Shown piece by piece: positions 11,181 to 22,920 of a stretch of DNA of 64,000 bases (its first letter is position 1; the number at the start of each line of letters is the position of its first letter). Under the pieces are notes generated by a model. It was not told where the DNA came from, did no database searches, and saw nothing but the letters and a program-made list of their open reading frames with translations. Location: contig CATIUR010000001.1 of the NCBI GenBank assembly GCA_949592205.1, positions 63,878,559-63,942,558 on the forward strand, written 5' to 3'. A program made the position numbers and the translations under genes. This DNA is from Helichrysum umbraculigerum (Eukaryota; Streptophyta; Magnoliopsida; Asterales; Asteraceae).

Positions 11181-12028
11181 GTTCCTTCAATAACAAGATA
11201 AGGAACATGTCAGAGTTTGAATCGAAGTAAATGATTATCTTAATCATATGAATACTGAACAAATGAACTGACGTATGAAATGTCATTTGCCAATAAGAGA
11301 TAATAGGATTGTAATCAGTTAACATGCAAGTCTAACAGATTACAAGAGTTGAAGTTTACAGAAGTGTTAAGAATATCTCATCAGAACAGATATTTAAAAT
11401 TTGTTTGTTATCCAACGCGGGATTATCCATTGTGTGTTTGCCGATTTGAGAGAATTGGTTAGGAATGATAGGAAAAGATCTCAATCCTAAGAGGAATATT
11501 GATTTTGATCATTAAGCATAACGACGGATGGAGAACAAGATTTTCTATCCTTACCGGAGTAAGACTCTCTCGAAGAGATGACCCTCTATACCTAGGGCAC
11601 ATCCCGGTACTATTTTCCCTGATTCGATCTACTTACGACCGGTAAGTCCTTATGATTTATCCAAGGCCCTATCATATATTTCATGTCCAAGGCGTATCCA
11701 TATATATATACATTATATATATATAATAGCTTAATCATATACGCATATACCATATACACGTATATATCCGCCTAGTTGTGTCTAGCACAAATCAGCTTGA
11801 GTCCCGGTTCTCTCGTGGTCAGAGTCTACTATTGTCTTCCTGTTCGACATAACCCCTTTCAGACTTCACATCATCTTCATTTAATTGTACATAGTTAGCT
11901 AGGCTATGTTAAATTAAATTCGTATGATGTAATTTCTGAACCAGCCTAACGGTTATACCTAATGAGGAATACAGCCTAACGGTTATAGTCTAGGTCCACT
12001 AAATGCAACCTAGTTCGCTATAACCTCA
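11181..12028 (-). other. 5' leader of element C
   Basis: Non-coding leader between primer site and gag. It contains an AT dinucleotide run (11700-11730). No other structure recognised. Confidence 0.6.
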
Positions 12029-12041
12029 GGCTCTGATACCA
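12029..12041 (-). promoter_or_regulatory. Primer-binding site of element C (initiator-Met tRNA type)
   Basis: The - strand reads TGGTATCAGAGCC three bases inside the 5' LTR, the standard plant tRNA-iMet primer site. It fixes the orientation of C. Confidence 0.9.
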
Positions 12042-12044
12042 ATC

Positions 12045-14661
12045 TGTCACACCCCCAATTTCATGATTTGCGGAAGCGACGATTTGGGTGTGACTAATCA
12101 ATATACAAAGCACCAAAGTATAAGCAAACGACTCTACATGAGACGTTTATAAATATTACAAAAGTAATACAAGTTTTGAGTTAAAGTTTACAACATAATA
12201 GCGAGTTCGCAAAAGTAGTTTTGAAGATTTTAATACATAACCATTATACAAAATATAATGCAGGAAAATCTTCATGTCAAAATGGATGCATGCGACTCGT
12301 GAGTAGATAGCTTATCCTGAGGGCCATCCTACTACTGCTGATCACCTGAGAATACAACGCTAAAAGGGTCAGCTATAAAGCTGGTGAATCTCACAGGTTT
12401 AACATAAACATTGATGTGATCAACATGATAATTTGACGATAATAAAATGTTTCGTCTGAACAAGGATTTAAATTAATAAACCAAACAATGATTTAAAACA
12501 ATTAAGTTTTCTAAAACCATGATTTAACCAATTAAGGTTACTAAATAATGATTTGAACCAACGCAGGTTCCCCACACAATAATGAAACCAACGCAGGTTT
12601 TCTAATCAATGATTAAGCAATTAAGTTTTCAAAACAATGATGAAACCAACGCAGGTTTCCTAAACAATGATTAAACAGTTTAGTTTTCAAAACACTGATG
12701 AAACCAACGCAGGTTTCGAAATAATGATTTTTAAACAATGGTGAAACCAACGCAGGTTTCGTAACATTGAACAAACCAACGCAGGTTTTAGAACAACATT
12801 AAATTTAACAATGATGAAACCAACGCAGGTTTCGTAATATTGAACAAACCAACGCAGGTTTTCGAACAATATGAAATTTATCCATGATGAAACCAACGCA
12901 GGTTTCGTAATATTGAACAAACCAACGCAGGTTTTTGAACAATAATAAATTTAACCATGATGAAACCAACGCAGGTTTCGAAATATCGAAATTTAACAAT
13001 GATAATCAAGACCAAATAATGGTAGTCAAACAATGTAACTAATATAGTCATCTGAACTAAATAATCATTTAATTCCTTGAGTTAATTCTCAAATTAACTA
13101 ATCAAATAACATATGATCACGAAAACATGTAAGCATTGTATCTCACCCCAATATTTAAAAACAGTAAAAATGGGGCTGTGAGACTCACCTGAGCCTATCC
13201 GAGCAATGAATATATCCTACGTGGAATAGACAACCTCTGAAATCCTTTAGAGTCCTAAACACGCGAGATTCTAATGAGCATTTGATTGTATAATCTTTAT
13301 TTGTATTAATATGTATTCGGTCGTATTATATCTAATTGTTTAAGTTTGTATTTCCGTTTCAAAGTTTGTAAAAATGTATGGCCCGTTGGTAACGACTCGA
13401 GATTGCATTTCCTAAATATAATAGTGTTTATTTCATGATTACATAACTCGTATTTTGTTTTATCAATTTGATTTATATTCATTCTTAAGTATAAAATTGA
13501 TATTTAGTGAAATTAGGTTTGTTTGAAAATGTTTAAGCCCTGACAGAAAGGGGAATCCGCCGGATTCGTGATGAATCCGCCGGATTCAGAAATGTTATAG
13601 AGGATCCGCCGGCTCGTGGGTTGGATCCGTCGGATCGGTGACACAAGTGGAGAATCCGCCGGATCACTAGATGGATCCGCCGGATCCTTGTTTGATTAAT
13701 AGAACGCGCCGGGTACAAAAGGGACGCGCCGTGTTCTTTCGTTTTTCAAAAGGACGCGCCGGGTCCTTATGGACGCGCCGTGTGGATCGTGATTCTGGGT
13801 AGGAATCCGCCGGATTCACCTTGAATCCGTCGGATTCAAAGGTCTGGTTCGAGTTTGTTCGTACGATAACTTAACAAAACAAATTTTAAATCCAAATTCC
13901 GCATACACTAGCTCGATATAATGTTATTACATGATTATATAAGTATTGTAAACACTAAATTAAAGCAAAGTTTAAAGTTTCCTTACGAGTTTGAAAACGA
14001 AGATGTTGATGATGATACACGGGTAATGATAGATTCGATGATGATGATCACTGATTATGTTTATGATGTTGCTGTGATGTTGTTGTTTTGTTATTGAAAT
14101 GAAATCGAAAGAAGAGAGGGAGAGACGAGAGCCGAGAGGTAGAGACTATGTGTGCGTGTGTATGAGAAATAATTGAGGTCGGTTGATATAACCGGCCTCA
14201 ATTATTGAGGTGGGTGGGTATTTCCGACCCATGTTCGCGTACCCGATCGTAAAGTAGTATAATACTTTAAAATGATAATTTCCTAAAAATGAATTCATAT
14301 ATACTTTTCATTGAAGTATTTTATAAAAATACTTTTAGTGAGTTATAAAAATATAACTTTGTTCCAACTTACTTTGACGGATAGTTTTCAATATCCAAAA
14401 TGTATTTAAAACCTCAACCGTGTAAATAATTATTATTCTCGTCAATAATTCATTATTTAAAAATGTTTTTCACCAACGTCCGTATTTGAGATTACGCGTT
14501 CCATTGGATTCGTTTGTACGCGATATTTATTTATTAATTGTATTATATATATATAAATACATATATAATATTTGGATACTTTTGTTTTAACACGTACCGA
14601 GTACGAGTAATTAAAGTTTAAATTGGCCCCTAATTTTGGCCCTTTTTGACCGGGTGTCACA
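12045..14661 (-). repeat. 5' LTR of element C
   Basis: 2617 bp, the same length as the left LTR, about 11 mismatches, mostly C/T or G/A. It carries the same ACCAACGCAGGTT array (12555-12981) and dyad cluster (13553-13842). Confidence 0.9.
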
Positions 14662-14666
14662 CTATA

Positions 14667-15451
14667 GCCTAAATAACCATTTACGAAAACCTAGGGATTT
14701 GTTAATTGTATTGAGAAAGGCAAGTTTAGAATCCAATTTAAAATGATATTCTTCCCTAACCTATGAAACCTAAAGTAAGGTACGCAAGAAACCTAAACGC
14801 TTTCCCTCGCTTATCATGCTTGAGTTTCATTAATAGGAGTTAATCAAGTAAGTCCGAACATATTTGCTAACTTAGTTGTTTGCTAGATTTGTTGTCTTTA
14901 TGGTATTAAAAACGGTTAGACTTGTTATGGACTTACCACTATGTTCCTTCGCCCATGAGCGAATGCGTTCAATAATAAGGGCCACTGACTCCTTCACAGG
15001 AGAGTGTGGGGAGTTGAGTATTGTCTGTCTGATCAGAATCATGACACCATAGTTCCTCGTGACATATTAGTTGATAACCAACTAATAGGGAATCTATTGG
15101 TTATACCATAAGTTCTTAAATCCAACAAACATTCCCAATTTAGTTAAATGTTTTCCCCAAAAGACATCATCCCACATTATAAGCTAATGAAATCACAACA
15201 AATACTACTTTTATTATCTGATTTATTATTACATTTTATTCGCTTTAATTAGTTTACTTAGTTAACTGAACCAAAACCCCCAACACACTCTTTTAAAACC
15301 TTTACTAGAAAAGAATGATTGATTGGATCACCTCCGTTTCAATTCAGTTTCTCTTTAAGAACCACTCTAGGTCATACTTACCATCTACTAGCCTTTGGTT
15401 CAGTATTAGTAAGTCACGCTTAGACCCCAGCAATTATAAATTTTAAAACCC
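14667..15451 (+). repeat. B' LTR, 3' portion
   Basis: Resumes the B' LTR after element C and its CTATA duplication. It matches the other B LTRs read in reverse to GCAATTATAAATTTTAAAA, then diverges about 20 bp before the expected terminal CTCAACA. Together with 5101-6772 it makes about 2.46 kb, close to the 2.43 kb of the left array LTR. Confidence 0.75.
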
Positions 15452-15600
15452 ACCGACCGCCATTACGAACCGCTCGTTCGTAATAGAGCGCATCATGGCA
15501 GCATGAGAGTTTAACACGTCACCAAAATACACTAAAACACCTTTTTTGAAAGTTTGTTGCGTTAAAAATGACGAATGTAAGTATGATACACACAATTGAT
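15452..15600. other. Junction with a 9-bp hairpin between two truncated LTRs
   Basis: Just past the point where B' loses similarity lies a perfect inverted repeat: ATTACGAAC (15462-15470), loop CGCTC, GTTCGTAAT (15476-15484). The next 100 bases match nothing I recognise in the window. Confidence 0.5.
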
Positions 15601-17133
15601 ATCGAACACAAGTTTAGTGCATTTCCAGACACTAACCCCATTAAGTAATGGTTGTGCATTCCGGATTGCTTCCGAGCAAGAGGTTGCACAGTCAAGTGGT
15701 TATTATTGGTAACTTATTTTGTTTCTAATTATTGATCATTGTTGTTGAATTGTGTGAAATGGGCAATCTTGTAGAGATTAGCTAGCTTTAATAGCGTAGT
15801 GTTATTGAGCTTGGTATGTCTATCGACGTGATAGGGTGCTAAGCGTGCTAGTTGTTATTGGCCGTGGATCCACATAGTGTTTAATCTCTACGTATTGCTC
15901 TAGTAGTTATTTGCTTAGGATTATATGCTCTTGTTGTTTGTTTTAGTGATTATTATGTTATGTGTGTGAATTACTTGATTAATTGCTCATAACTCACTAA
16001 GCATTATTGCTTATTCTTTTAAGTGTTTAAATGTGTAGGTGATAGTGGACATCAGGAAGGGAAGGAAATTAAGAAAGAGTAGCGTGGATTAGCTTGCTTA
16101 TATGTGAGTGGCAAGCTTCTTTCTCTTTTGCTTATCGTTATGTATCACTTGAACAAATCGCCCAAAAGTATGTTTTGAAGTCAAACATAAAATATGTAGT
16201 GTTGATATTATGGTATGTTGACTTTGAAAGTCAACTATAAAGTAAAGTCAAACATATTTTTTTGGGAAGTTAGTATGAATGTGAATAGTGTATTTTGTTA
16301 AAATTGATGAAATGTCTTAGAATGTTGTATTTGAGTGGTTGGTTGGATTTGGAGTTGACATGTAGTCAACTATGTGTAAATAGTCAAACATGTGTTGGAT
16401 TGAATAGAGTTTTGGTTGAAATATAGTTAATATGGTAAACGGGTCAAAAAGTACCCAAATGGGTCGTTCAAGTGTAAGTTTGCTAATTTAGGATGAATTA
16501 GCGTTACCAAATACTTTTGTCATATGCTTTAGCCTCGGTTTGGTATGTTAATAAAGTGTGCAAAAAGTCCAGGTCTAGTTATACTTGGTTTGTGAAATGG
16601 GTCGTCACCAAAAAGTGGTCAAAACGGCCACAAATTGGTCATACGTCCAAAACCCTCGTTAACTCGTATTTTGAAAAAGTGTAAGAAGGGAAACCTTTAT
16701 TATGTTATGGTGGATGTATCTGTAAATTTTTAGGTCCTAACTCTAAACGAGATAAAAGTTATGCGCGTCAGAAGTTCGCTTGTGAAAACTGAGTTGCAGT
16801 TGTGCTACATGTCTACCCGGCGGGTAAGGGTGTGTACCCGGTGGGTAACCCCTTACCCGGTGCCATATCCGATGGGTAAGCTACCCCCGAATAGGTAGCC
16901 TTAGTGTAAATTGTCACAGCACAAAATGAAGGCTGGAAGGCCTTGCGCCTACCCGGCTGGTATCCCCGCTACCCGGCTGGTTCAGCTGGTTCTTGTTTTG
17001 ATTTAAGTACTTATGTTTTTGAGTTTTGTATTTAGTTTAATTGTGTTATATATTAATATAATGTATCAAGTAACAATTAATGGGACATAGTTGAGTATGT
17101 TTTAATGTATAAAAAAAAAATTGGGGCATTTCA
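15600..17133 (+). repeat. Truncated LTR, same family as the solo LTR at 48973-51796
   Basis: Shared landmarks, in opposite orientation, include CCGGATTGCTTCCGAGCAAGAGGT, ACTCACTAAGC..., CAAATCGCCCAAA and TTGACTTTGAAAGTCAAC in the same order, and an end TTGGGGCATTTCA (17121-17133) that mirrors the TGAAACGCCCC terminus of the other copy. The 5' part of the LTR is missing. A run of TACCCGG dyads sits at 16808-16990. Confidence 0.65.
16808..16990. repeat. TACCCGG-type dyad cluster
   Basis: Repeats of CTACCCGGCGGGTA, GTACCCGGTGGGTA and CTACCCGGCTGGTA-like units. They lie at the LTR position that holds unrelated ATTCCCCAGGAAT dyads in the copy at 49.1 kb. Confidence 0.75.
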
Positions 17134-17179
17134 TTATATATATTATTATTTAAATTTAATGTGAATGAATAGTATTTAA

Positions 17180-17345
17180 TGCAGTGTTTAGTGATGCGCC
17201 AAATTTGGTAATGCACTTAACACTATTTGCCTTTGCACTAAAATAGTGCAGTGTATAGTGCTAACACTGTAGTGAGTTTTTCACACTTTTACACTATTTT
17301 AGTGCAAAAAAGGTACATATAGTGACTACATTGGAGATGCTCTAA
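17180..17345. mobile_element. Fold-back MITE
   Basis: Contains GCACTAAAATAGTGC and ACACTATTTTAGTGCA inverted motifs and ends ACATTGGAGATGCTCTAAG, an ending common in plant MITEs. Exact ends and target duplication were not resolved. Confidence 0.45.
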
Positions 17346-18650
17346 GCATAACAAGCTCATAAAAAACATATCCAATTGAAACGTTGGTCCAATTCATTCA
17401 CCGTAGATATTATTATCATATTATCATGAGATCATAATCGAGTAAAGATTACACAAGGAATCAAATAATGAAATCATAAAGCTATGTCTATCTTAATAAG
17501 TCATTCGTAAAATAGTTATCGTAATCCGTTTATCGTTTATTCATTATATTGTTTTTCGTTATATTTCCCTTATCCATTAATCGTAAACCACGCAGGGGTT
17601 AGTCCACTAGTCAACCGAAGTACCATGTGGAGCACACGTGCCATAGAGAACCACTTAGGGAAACCCTACTACCACCGGCTTATTGGAAAATAAATGAATG
17701 CGGTTCACCATTTGCCATTTGAGAAAAGGCTCCACGTACACGCCAATCCCCGAGCAAGTACTACATGTATGTGGCAAACCATGTACCACTCCAACCGTGA
17801 GCTACAAGAAAATGTCTAAAGTAACCTCAGCATTAACCTTAATCATGACCCCTTTTGGGAATCACCATGAAACCCTTTTGGGAATCACCGAGATATCTCT
17901 AACCCTATTCGTTATTCAAGTTTTGTTATTATTATTCTTTCGTTTAATAGTATCGTTCACATAGAGGGCCTCTAATTGTGCCTTGAAATCTAAGTGTCAT
18001 GTATCAAGGTCTAGTGTACTAGCAGCAAGCAAAAGTACAACAACCATAAGCAACTCATAGCAAGATAAACTACCCATGATCTCGTCGCTGGGACATAGGA
18101 TAATTCATTCCCCAATCGTACCCGAAAACTATGAAAATATTTAATAACATTTCTATAACGTAAAACAATTGTAATAATACAAAAATAATGTAACTTATGA
18201 AAAGTCTATTATTTTGATTACACATCCGGTTTTCGTAAAGCGTTATCTTACCCCAATCATCAAAACTTTAATGCATCCTCTAAGCAAAGCCTCATACCAA
18301 CGATCGTGTTCATTAGCCCTTACATTCATTACTTAAACATATCCATTGTATCTACTCCCTCTTATGGATTACTGTCGTTCCCAAGTTCATGCTTTAATAA
18401 AAAACAAATACGTCTCTTAATCATATTAGGGTTCTTATCTTTAGTTTATATGCCTTCTACAATATATTGGCTTAAACTCATAAATTAACAACCACATACT
18501 ACAAGAAATAAAGCTCGACATTATTATGATAATCAAATCAACCGTCGAAATATACTTGGCAACCTTTGAGTAACATATTGTCATTCAGTCTGCAAGGCAA
18601 TATATTATGCCTATTAATCCTCTCATCCAATTTCTTACCTTGACTCATTC
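17346..18650. other. No gene recognised
   Basis: AT-rich sequence without splice-linked or long frames. Short phrases (ACCACGCAGGGGTTAGTCCACTAG; TTTTGGGAATCACC twice near 17850-17890) suggest old repetitive DNA, but I cannot name a family. Confidence 0.4.
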
Positions 18651-18826
18651 TTTACTCATCTTCTTGAGCTTTTGCCAAATATTCATCTTTTGTCATACCA
18701 AGTTCTATAACATTTCGATCTTTTACTTGTAGTACTGCATCACTTGTAGTTGCAGATTCTTTGAATGTTTCTTGAAGTAGAATTCCCTAGAAACTATAGC
18801 TCATCTCTCTTTATCCTTCAACCTTT

Positions 18827-19771
18827 TCAAGACTGGATCTTTAATCTTTTATTCTTCTTCAGACTCAAGGTCTTCAGTCTACACATGTTCTTGCGTACTT
18901 GACTGCACTTCAGACTTAGATTTACCACTTGCTTTTCCTTTAGACCCTGATCCTTTGATTTTACTGTGTATTGTTTAAATTGGATCATTATCAAAATTGT
19001 ACCCATCTTCAAGTTCAGAACCAGGATAATCACCAATCTCATCTTCATCATCAGCATCATCATCATCATCAATATCCAAATCAGACAGAGTTTTACATCC
19101 ATCAAATTTCTTCGTAGTTTTACCCTCATATTTTTTTAGATTTTTTTCTACTATCAAGGGTTTCTTTCTAAATGTTGTTGCTTTAGATGACTCTTTCAGC
19201 TTATCCTCCCCCTCAGCCTTTGACTCCCCCTAAGTCTGATCATCACTCTTTTCAATTGTTATTTCTGCCTGTGACACTTTCTTTTGCTCCCTTCAGACTT
19301 ATCACCATCACCATATCTCTTTCTCTTCTCCCCTATTTGACATCAACATTTGATTTAGGAGGAGACATATGCACCATTTCATCAAATAAAAATTCCTACC
19401 ATCTCTTCACAATACCAAATTGAGTTTGCAGTCCACTGCAAGACTGTAGATCATCTATCTTGTCCATTCCAGCCTCTACACTTGCTAGCCTTCTATCTAG
19501 GGTTTGAAAATTAACAATATTCCTTGAAGCATCCTTTGTCTGACTTATCCATTCATCTTTAAGTTCTATTAGCAATGTAGCTACCAACCCCCTTACATCC
19601 ACCAACTCATTCCTGGTACAAAAATTATCATTTAAGTTATTTAATTCCGTCTTCACACTAGCAACCTTTTCATCAAGCTTGTTATTCATTTGCATCATGG
19701 CTTTAAAAATGCTTTTCAAAGTAATAGGTGCCTCAGACTGAGGTGGAACTCCAATAGTAGGTTGTGGTTGG
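18827..19771 (-). pseudogene. Old coding remnant: acidic and coiled-coil segments, identity unknown
   Basis: Two protein-like stretches lie in tandem on the - strand. One (19396 to 19771) has a Q/P-rich start and a heptad-like helical segment (FKAMMQMNNKLDEKVASVKTELNNL and onward) suggesting a coiled coil. The next (about 18830-19157) has a run of Asp/Glu with DIDDDDDADDEDE followed by Lys-rich sequence in a shifted frame. The frame appears to continue upstream at 22632 after removal of the solo LTR and one GTTGG copy (a frame reading ...YEGIPTQPQP across the join). I do not recognise the family. It could be a degenerate retroelement ORF or a host pseudogene. Confidence 0.35.
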
Positions 19772-19776
19772 GTTGG

Positions 19777-22626
19777 TATAACACCCTTCAAATTTCAGAA
19801 CTTTTTTTTTTTTTTTAATAACCGGAAGCGAAAGTCCAACAAACATTAATAATTTTACAATGTATAACACTCATATAAAGTCAATCTATTTCAAAACATA
19901 ATTTATCATTTTTGGGTGTTACATAATTTGAAAGACAACAATGATTTATAAAAATCAAAGATCAGAGTAACATCTAGTCGTCAAACATTCCATCCAGTCA
20001 ACAGCTCCTTGCTCATCCCATAATCTAATCATATCCTGCAAGGAGTGATAATGTGGGGGATTAGCTCAATGCTAAGTGAATGAACCTAAAGCCTACAGTG
20101 CAACCTAGCATAGCAAATCTGTTTACAACTAAGCATAGCATAATAAACGAGTTTACAGCAACAGCATCATAAACACAACACATTGTTTACAGCATATAGC
20201 ATCGTAAACACATAGTTCAAGAGGATCGGCGGTCCTTGAGGTGCCCTCATGCCCGGGTGGCCCTCCAAGAAACCTCACACCAACTGCAGGCCAATACAGT
20301 GGTAAACTGATAGCTTAGGTACTATTTACCCACACAACACAGTATTCTTATAACCAACCGTGTACAAGGACCTGTGTTGGCAACTCAATAGTATCCTTAA
20401 GCCCAAACCATGTTGACCTCCAAGTAAGCACATATGCCCAAAGGCCAGATATCACAAAATCTATATCTATCAAGGCACATGTTAATCAACAATCTATAAA
20501 CAGTAAAACCACGTTTACCCGTTGTAACCAAATCTGTTACAACTAAGTTACGCTGAAGGTTACAGGTCCACTCACCAATACCTCAGTCGTCCACTCAGAA
20601 GTCTAATATTACTGAGTCTTCTCGAATCTGAGAATTAAAATGAATAACGAGTCAGTAACGCATTCTATGATGAACAACTCATGTTATATTCATATAACAT
20701 ATTTCAATATGTAACATCAAGCTACAATAACAATAAGTTATAAATAGCAATTATTCCATTTTACAACTAATAGCTTAGCTAAGATATAGATCTCAAGGTA
20801 ATCATGTATAAGAATTTCTTAAATACAAAACATCAATTAATAATAATCACTAATTTATAACAACTAATTTAATAAGCATATACTTATCTCAAAAGTATAA
20901 TAGCAACTACTATCAACAATTAATCTAACTTATAATTAATAGCTCTAGTTATCAATCCATTTCATAAGTGTACAACTTATTACAATTTCATAGTATCAAG
21001 CTAACCATGATAACTACTTTATAAATATCAATTAATCAAATGATACCTTAATCCACACAAGAAGCTCATAAAGTATCGATATAATAAACTATAATCAAAT
21101 TGCAAATATCATTCATGATGGTTACATTTAACCAAATAATCAATAGTATATAACTTATTACAGTCGTATAGTATCACTAACAATAATGACCAATTTGTCA
21201 GTTTCATTAATACTAGTCTACAAGTATTAAATTTCACTAATCTAAGTCGTATAAATCAATAACTTCTTTACTTAGTTCTAAGTTACCATCATAACATATT
21301 TACCCAATTTAGTTTACCCCTATGATCTAAGGAAACAAAAGTCTAACCTGAAATGTAAATCAAAAAGTCCCGAAACAAGGTCCAAAACTGAAAAACGCCT
21401 TTTTCGGCCCCCAAACGACCCCAAATGGCCAAAAACCGCCTAGGCTATTAGCATATAGCTTTGATCATTGGACCGTTTTAGAGTGACCATGTGAATTTCA
21501 GTCCAATCCAAGCATAAAGAAAATTTGTCAAATTATTCGTCGCTAAAAACACACCTAAACACTTATGCACTTTTGGAATTTGCAAAGCAAAAATACCAAA
21601 AACACTAAGCAACGCGATCGGGAGAAACAGGGCTGGATCGCGTTCGTCATTAGAAAACGTTCTGTTACCGAAATACACAGGGACGCGATCCGGAAATTGA
21701 GGCTGGATCGCGTTTCTAAGAGTAAAATACGACTGCACCAAATTAACACTACGTAACGCGATCCGGACACCTGGCTAGGATCGCGTTTCACAGTTAAACA
21801 GCAACACAACCCAGACCTGTTCATATCAGCTCGAACCAAAACCCTAATTTCACAAAGTGCAGGTACATTACATGATTTTAACTACCAAATAACCTCACAC
21901 AACAACTATCAACATAAAACAATAACAAACAACATCATCTAACATCAAATTCTACACATGCATCAAGAATTCAACCTAATTTAACCACACTCAAACACAT
22001 ATGTGTAAATGGGTAAAATCAACTTACAATGGAGATGATAATCAAAAAGATGATGATGATTCAAGTAACTTTCAGTGACCATTAATCATTTACATATCAA
22101 TTACTAAGTTAATATCCAATAAAGTCATATAATTCATGGTAATCAAACTTACATTCAAAATGAAGAAACAAGATGAACTAGAGGATGAAGAGGGTGATGA
22201 ACTCAGATTTTTAACACTAAATCACAGCTTCACTTTGATTGATAATGTTTTCTCCTTTGATTTCTTTGTTTTGATTTCAAGTGTGTGTGTGTTCTTGAGG
22301 TTTTAGGCACAAGTCAGAGAATGAAGAAAAATGAGTTCGACATACACATTTAACCCAAGTATATTTCAGTGTAATTTTTGTCCCCTTCTAAACATATTGT
22401 CTGGAACCAAAAAAGCCATTTGCGAGAAAATCTTTTATTTTACCGGCATCTAAAATAATTTAAAACAAGTAATAATTTATTAATCACAATAAGTCATTTA
22501 ATCATTTGACCTATTATTTTCAATTATCCAATTAATATAATTTATTTCTAACAAAATAAAATAACAATTAACAAATAAAATAGAGAATTACCCTATTACT
22601 CCTAGGCCCATAAAGAGGATATTACA
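19777..22626 (-). mobile_element. Solo LTR (2850 bp) with GTTGG target duplication
   Basis: Begins TATAACACCC and ends GATATTACA, and is flanked by GTTGG (19772-19776 and 22627-22631). The termini resemble the TGTAACACCC/GGGTGTTACA ends of plant Ty3/gypsy LTRs. No internal region, primer site or purine tract is present. The AG-rich and TTTCTCC-rich promoter-like end near 22.1-22.3 kb suggests - orientation. Three long dyads occur at 21611-21789. Confidence 0.75.
21611..21789. repeat. Three AACGCGATC...GGATCGCGTT dyads
   Basis: Each has 8-9 bp complementary arms (ACGCGATCC / GGATCGCGT) around a 14-18 base loop, at 21611-21645, 21682-21717 and 21755-21789. Confidence 0.8.
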
Positions 22627-22631
22627 GTTGG

Positions 22632-22920
22632 TATTCCCTCATATCTTTACTGGTTATTAGGAGAGAGATCACTGGGAATAGAAGATTGTGAGGCTTGTAC
22701 ATCTTCTTGTTATCTAGAAGATGTATTGGTAGCCTATGCAAGAATGTGTAAGGACTGATTCCGTGAAGTGTGAACCAGACTTGCACTAGTGATGTAGATG
22801 TATGTAATCATATTTAGCGGAGCAGAGAGGGAGTATAAATGTCCAGGAGTAGGACATCTTTTCAAATGCTTACTGTATGTGTCAGTACAGTAGTAGCATG
22901 TAGAAGTCCAAGTTTACTAT
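22632..22920 (-). pseudogene. Probable upstream continuation of the 19-kb coding remnant
   Basis: This sequence would be contiguous with 19771 and below before the solo LTR inserted. A short frame crosses the join, but no domain is recognisable. Confidence 0.25.

Larger units (their letters stand above)
6778..14661 (-). mobile_element. Element C: young gag-only (non-autonomous) Ty3/gypsy retrotransposon
   Basis: A complete 7884-bp element with two 2617-bp LTRs, an initiator-Met-type primer site, a gag frame and a purine tract. It is flanked by the 5-bp duplication CTATA (6773-6777 and 14662-14666). The internal region is only 2.65 kb and encodes no protease, reverse transcriptase or integrase, so mobility must have been supplied in trans. 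I count about 11 differences between the LTRs, roughly 0.4 percent, so insertion was recent. The gag is of the Tekay/chromovirus type. Confidence 0.9.
3448..15451 (+). mobile_element. B': 3' part of a family-B element, interrupted by elements A and C
   Basis: The sequence matches, in inverted orientation, the 3' end of the elements at 28.9-48.5 kb: the last codons of the polyprotein, the 3' untranslated region (with CTAAGTGTGGGATACT before the LTR) and one LTR. The 5' side is cut by element A. The LTR is split by element C. The right end of the LTR lacks about 20 bp and is fused to unrelated LTR sequence. This is an old, nested copy. Confidence 0.8.
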
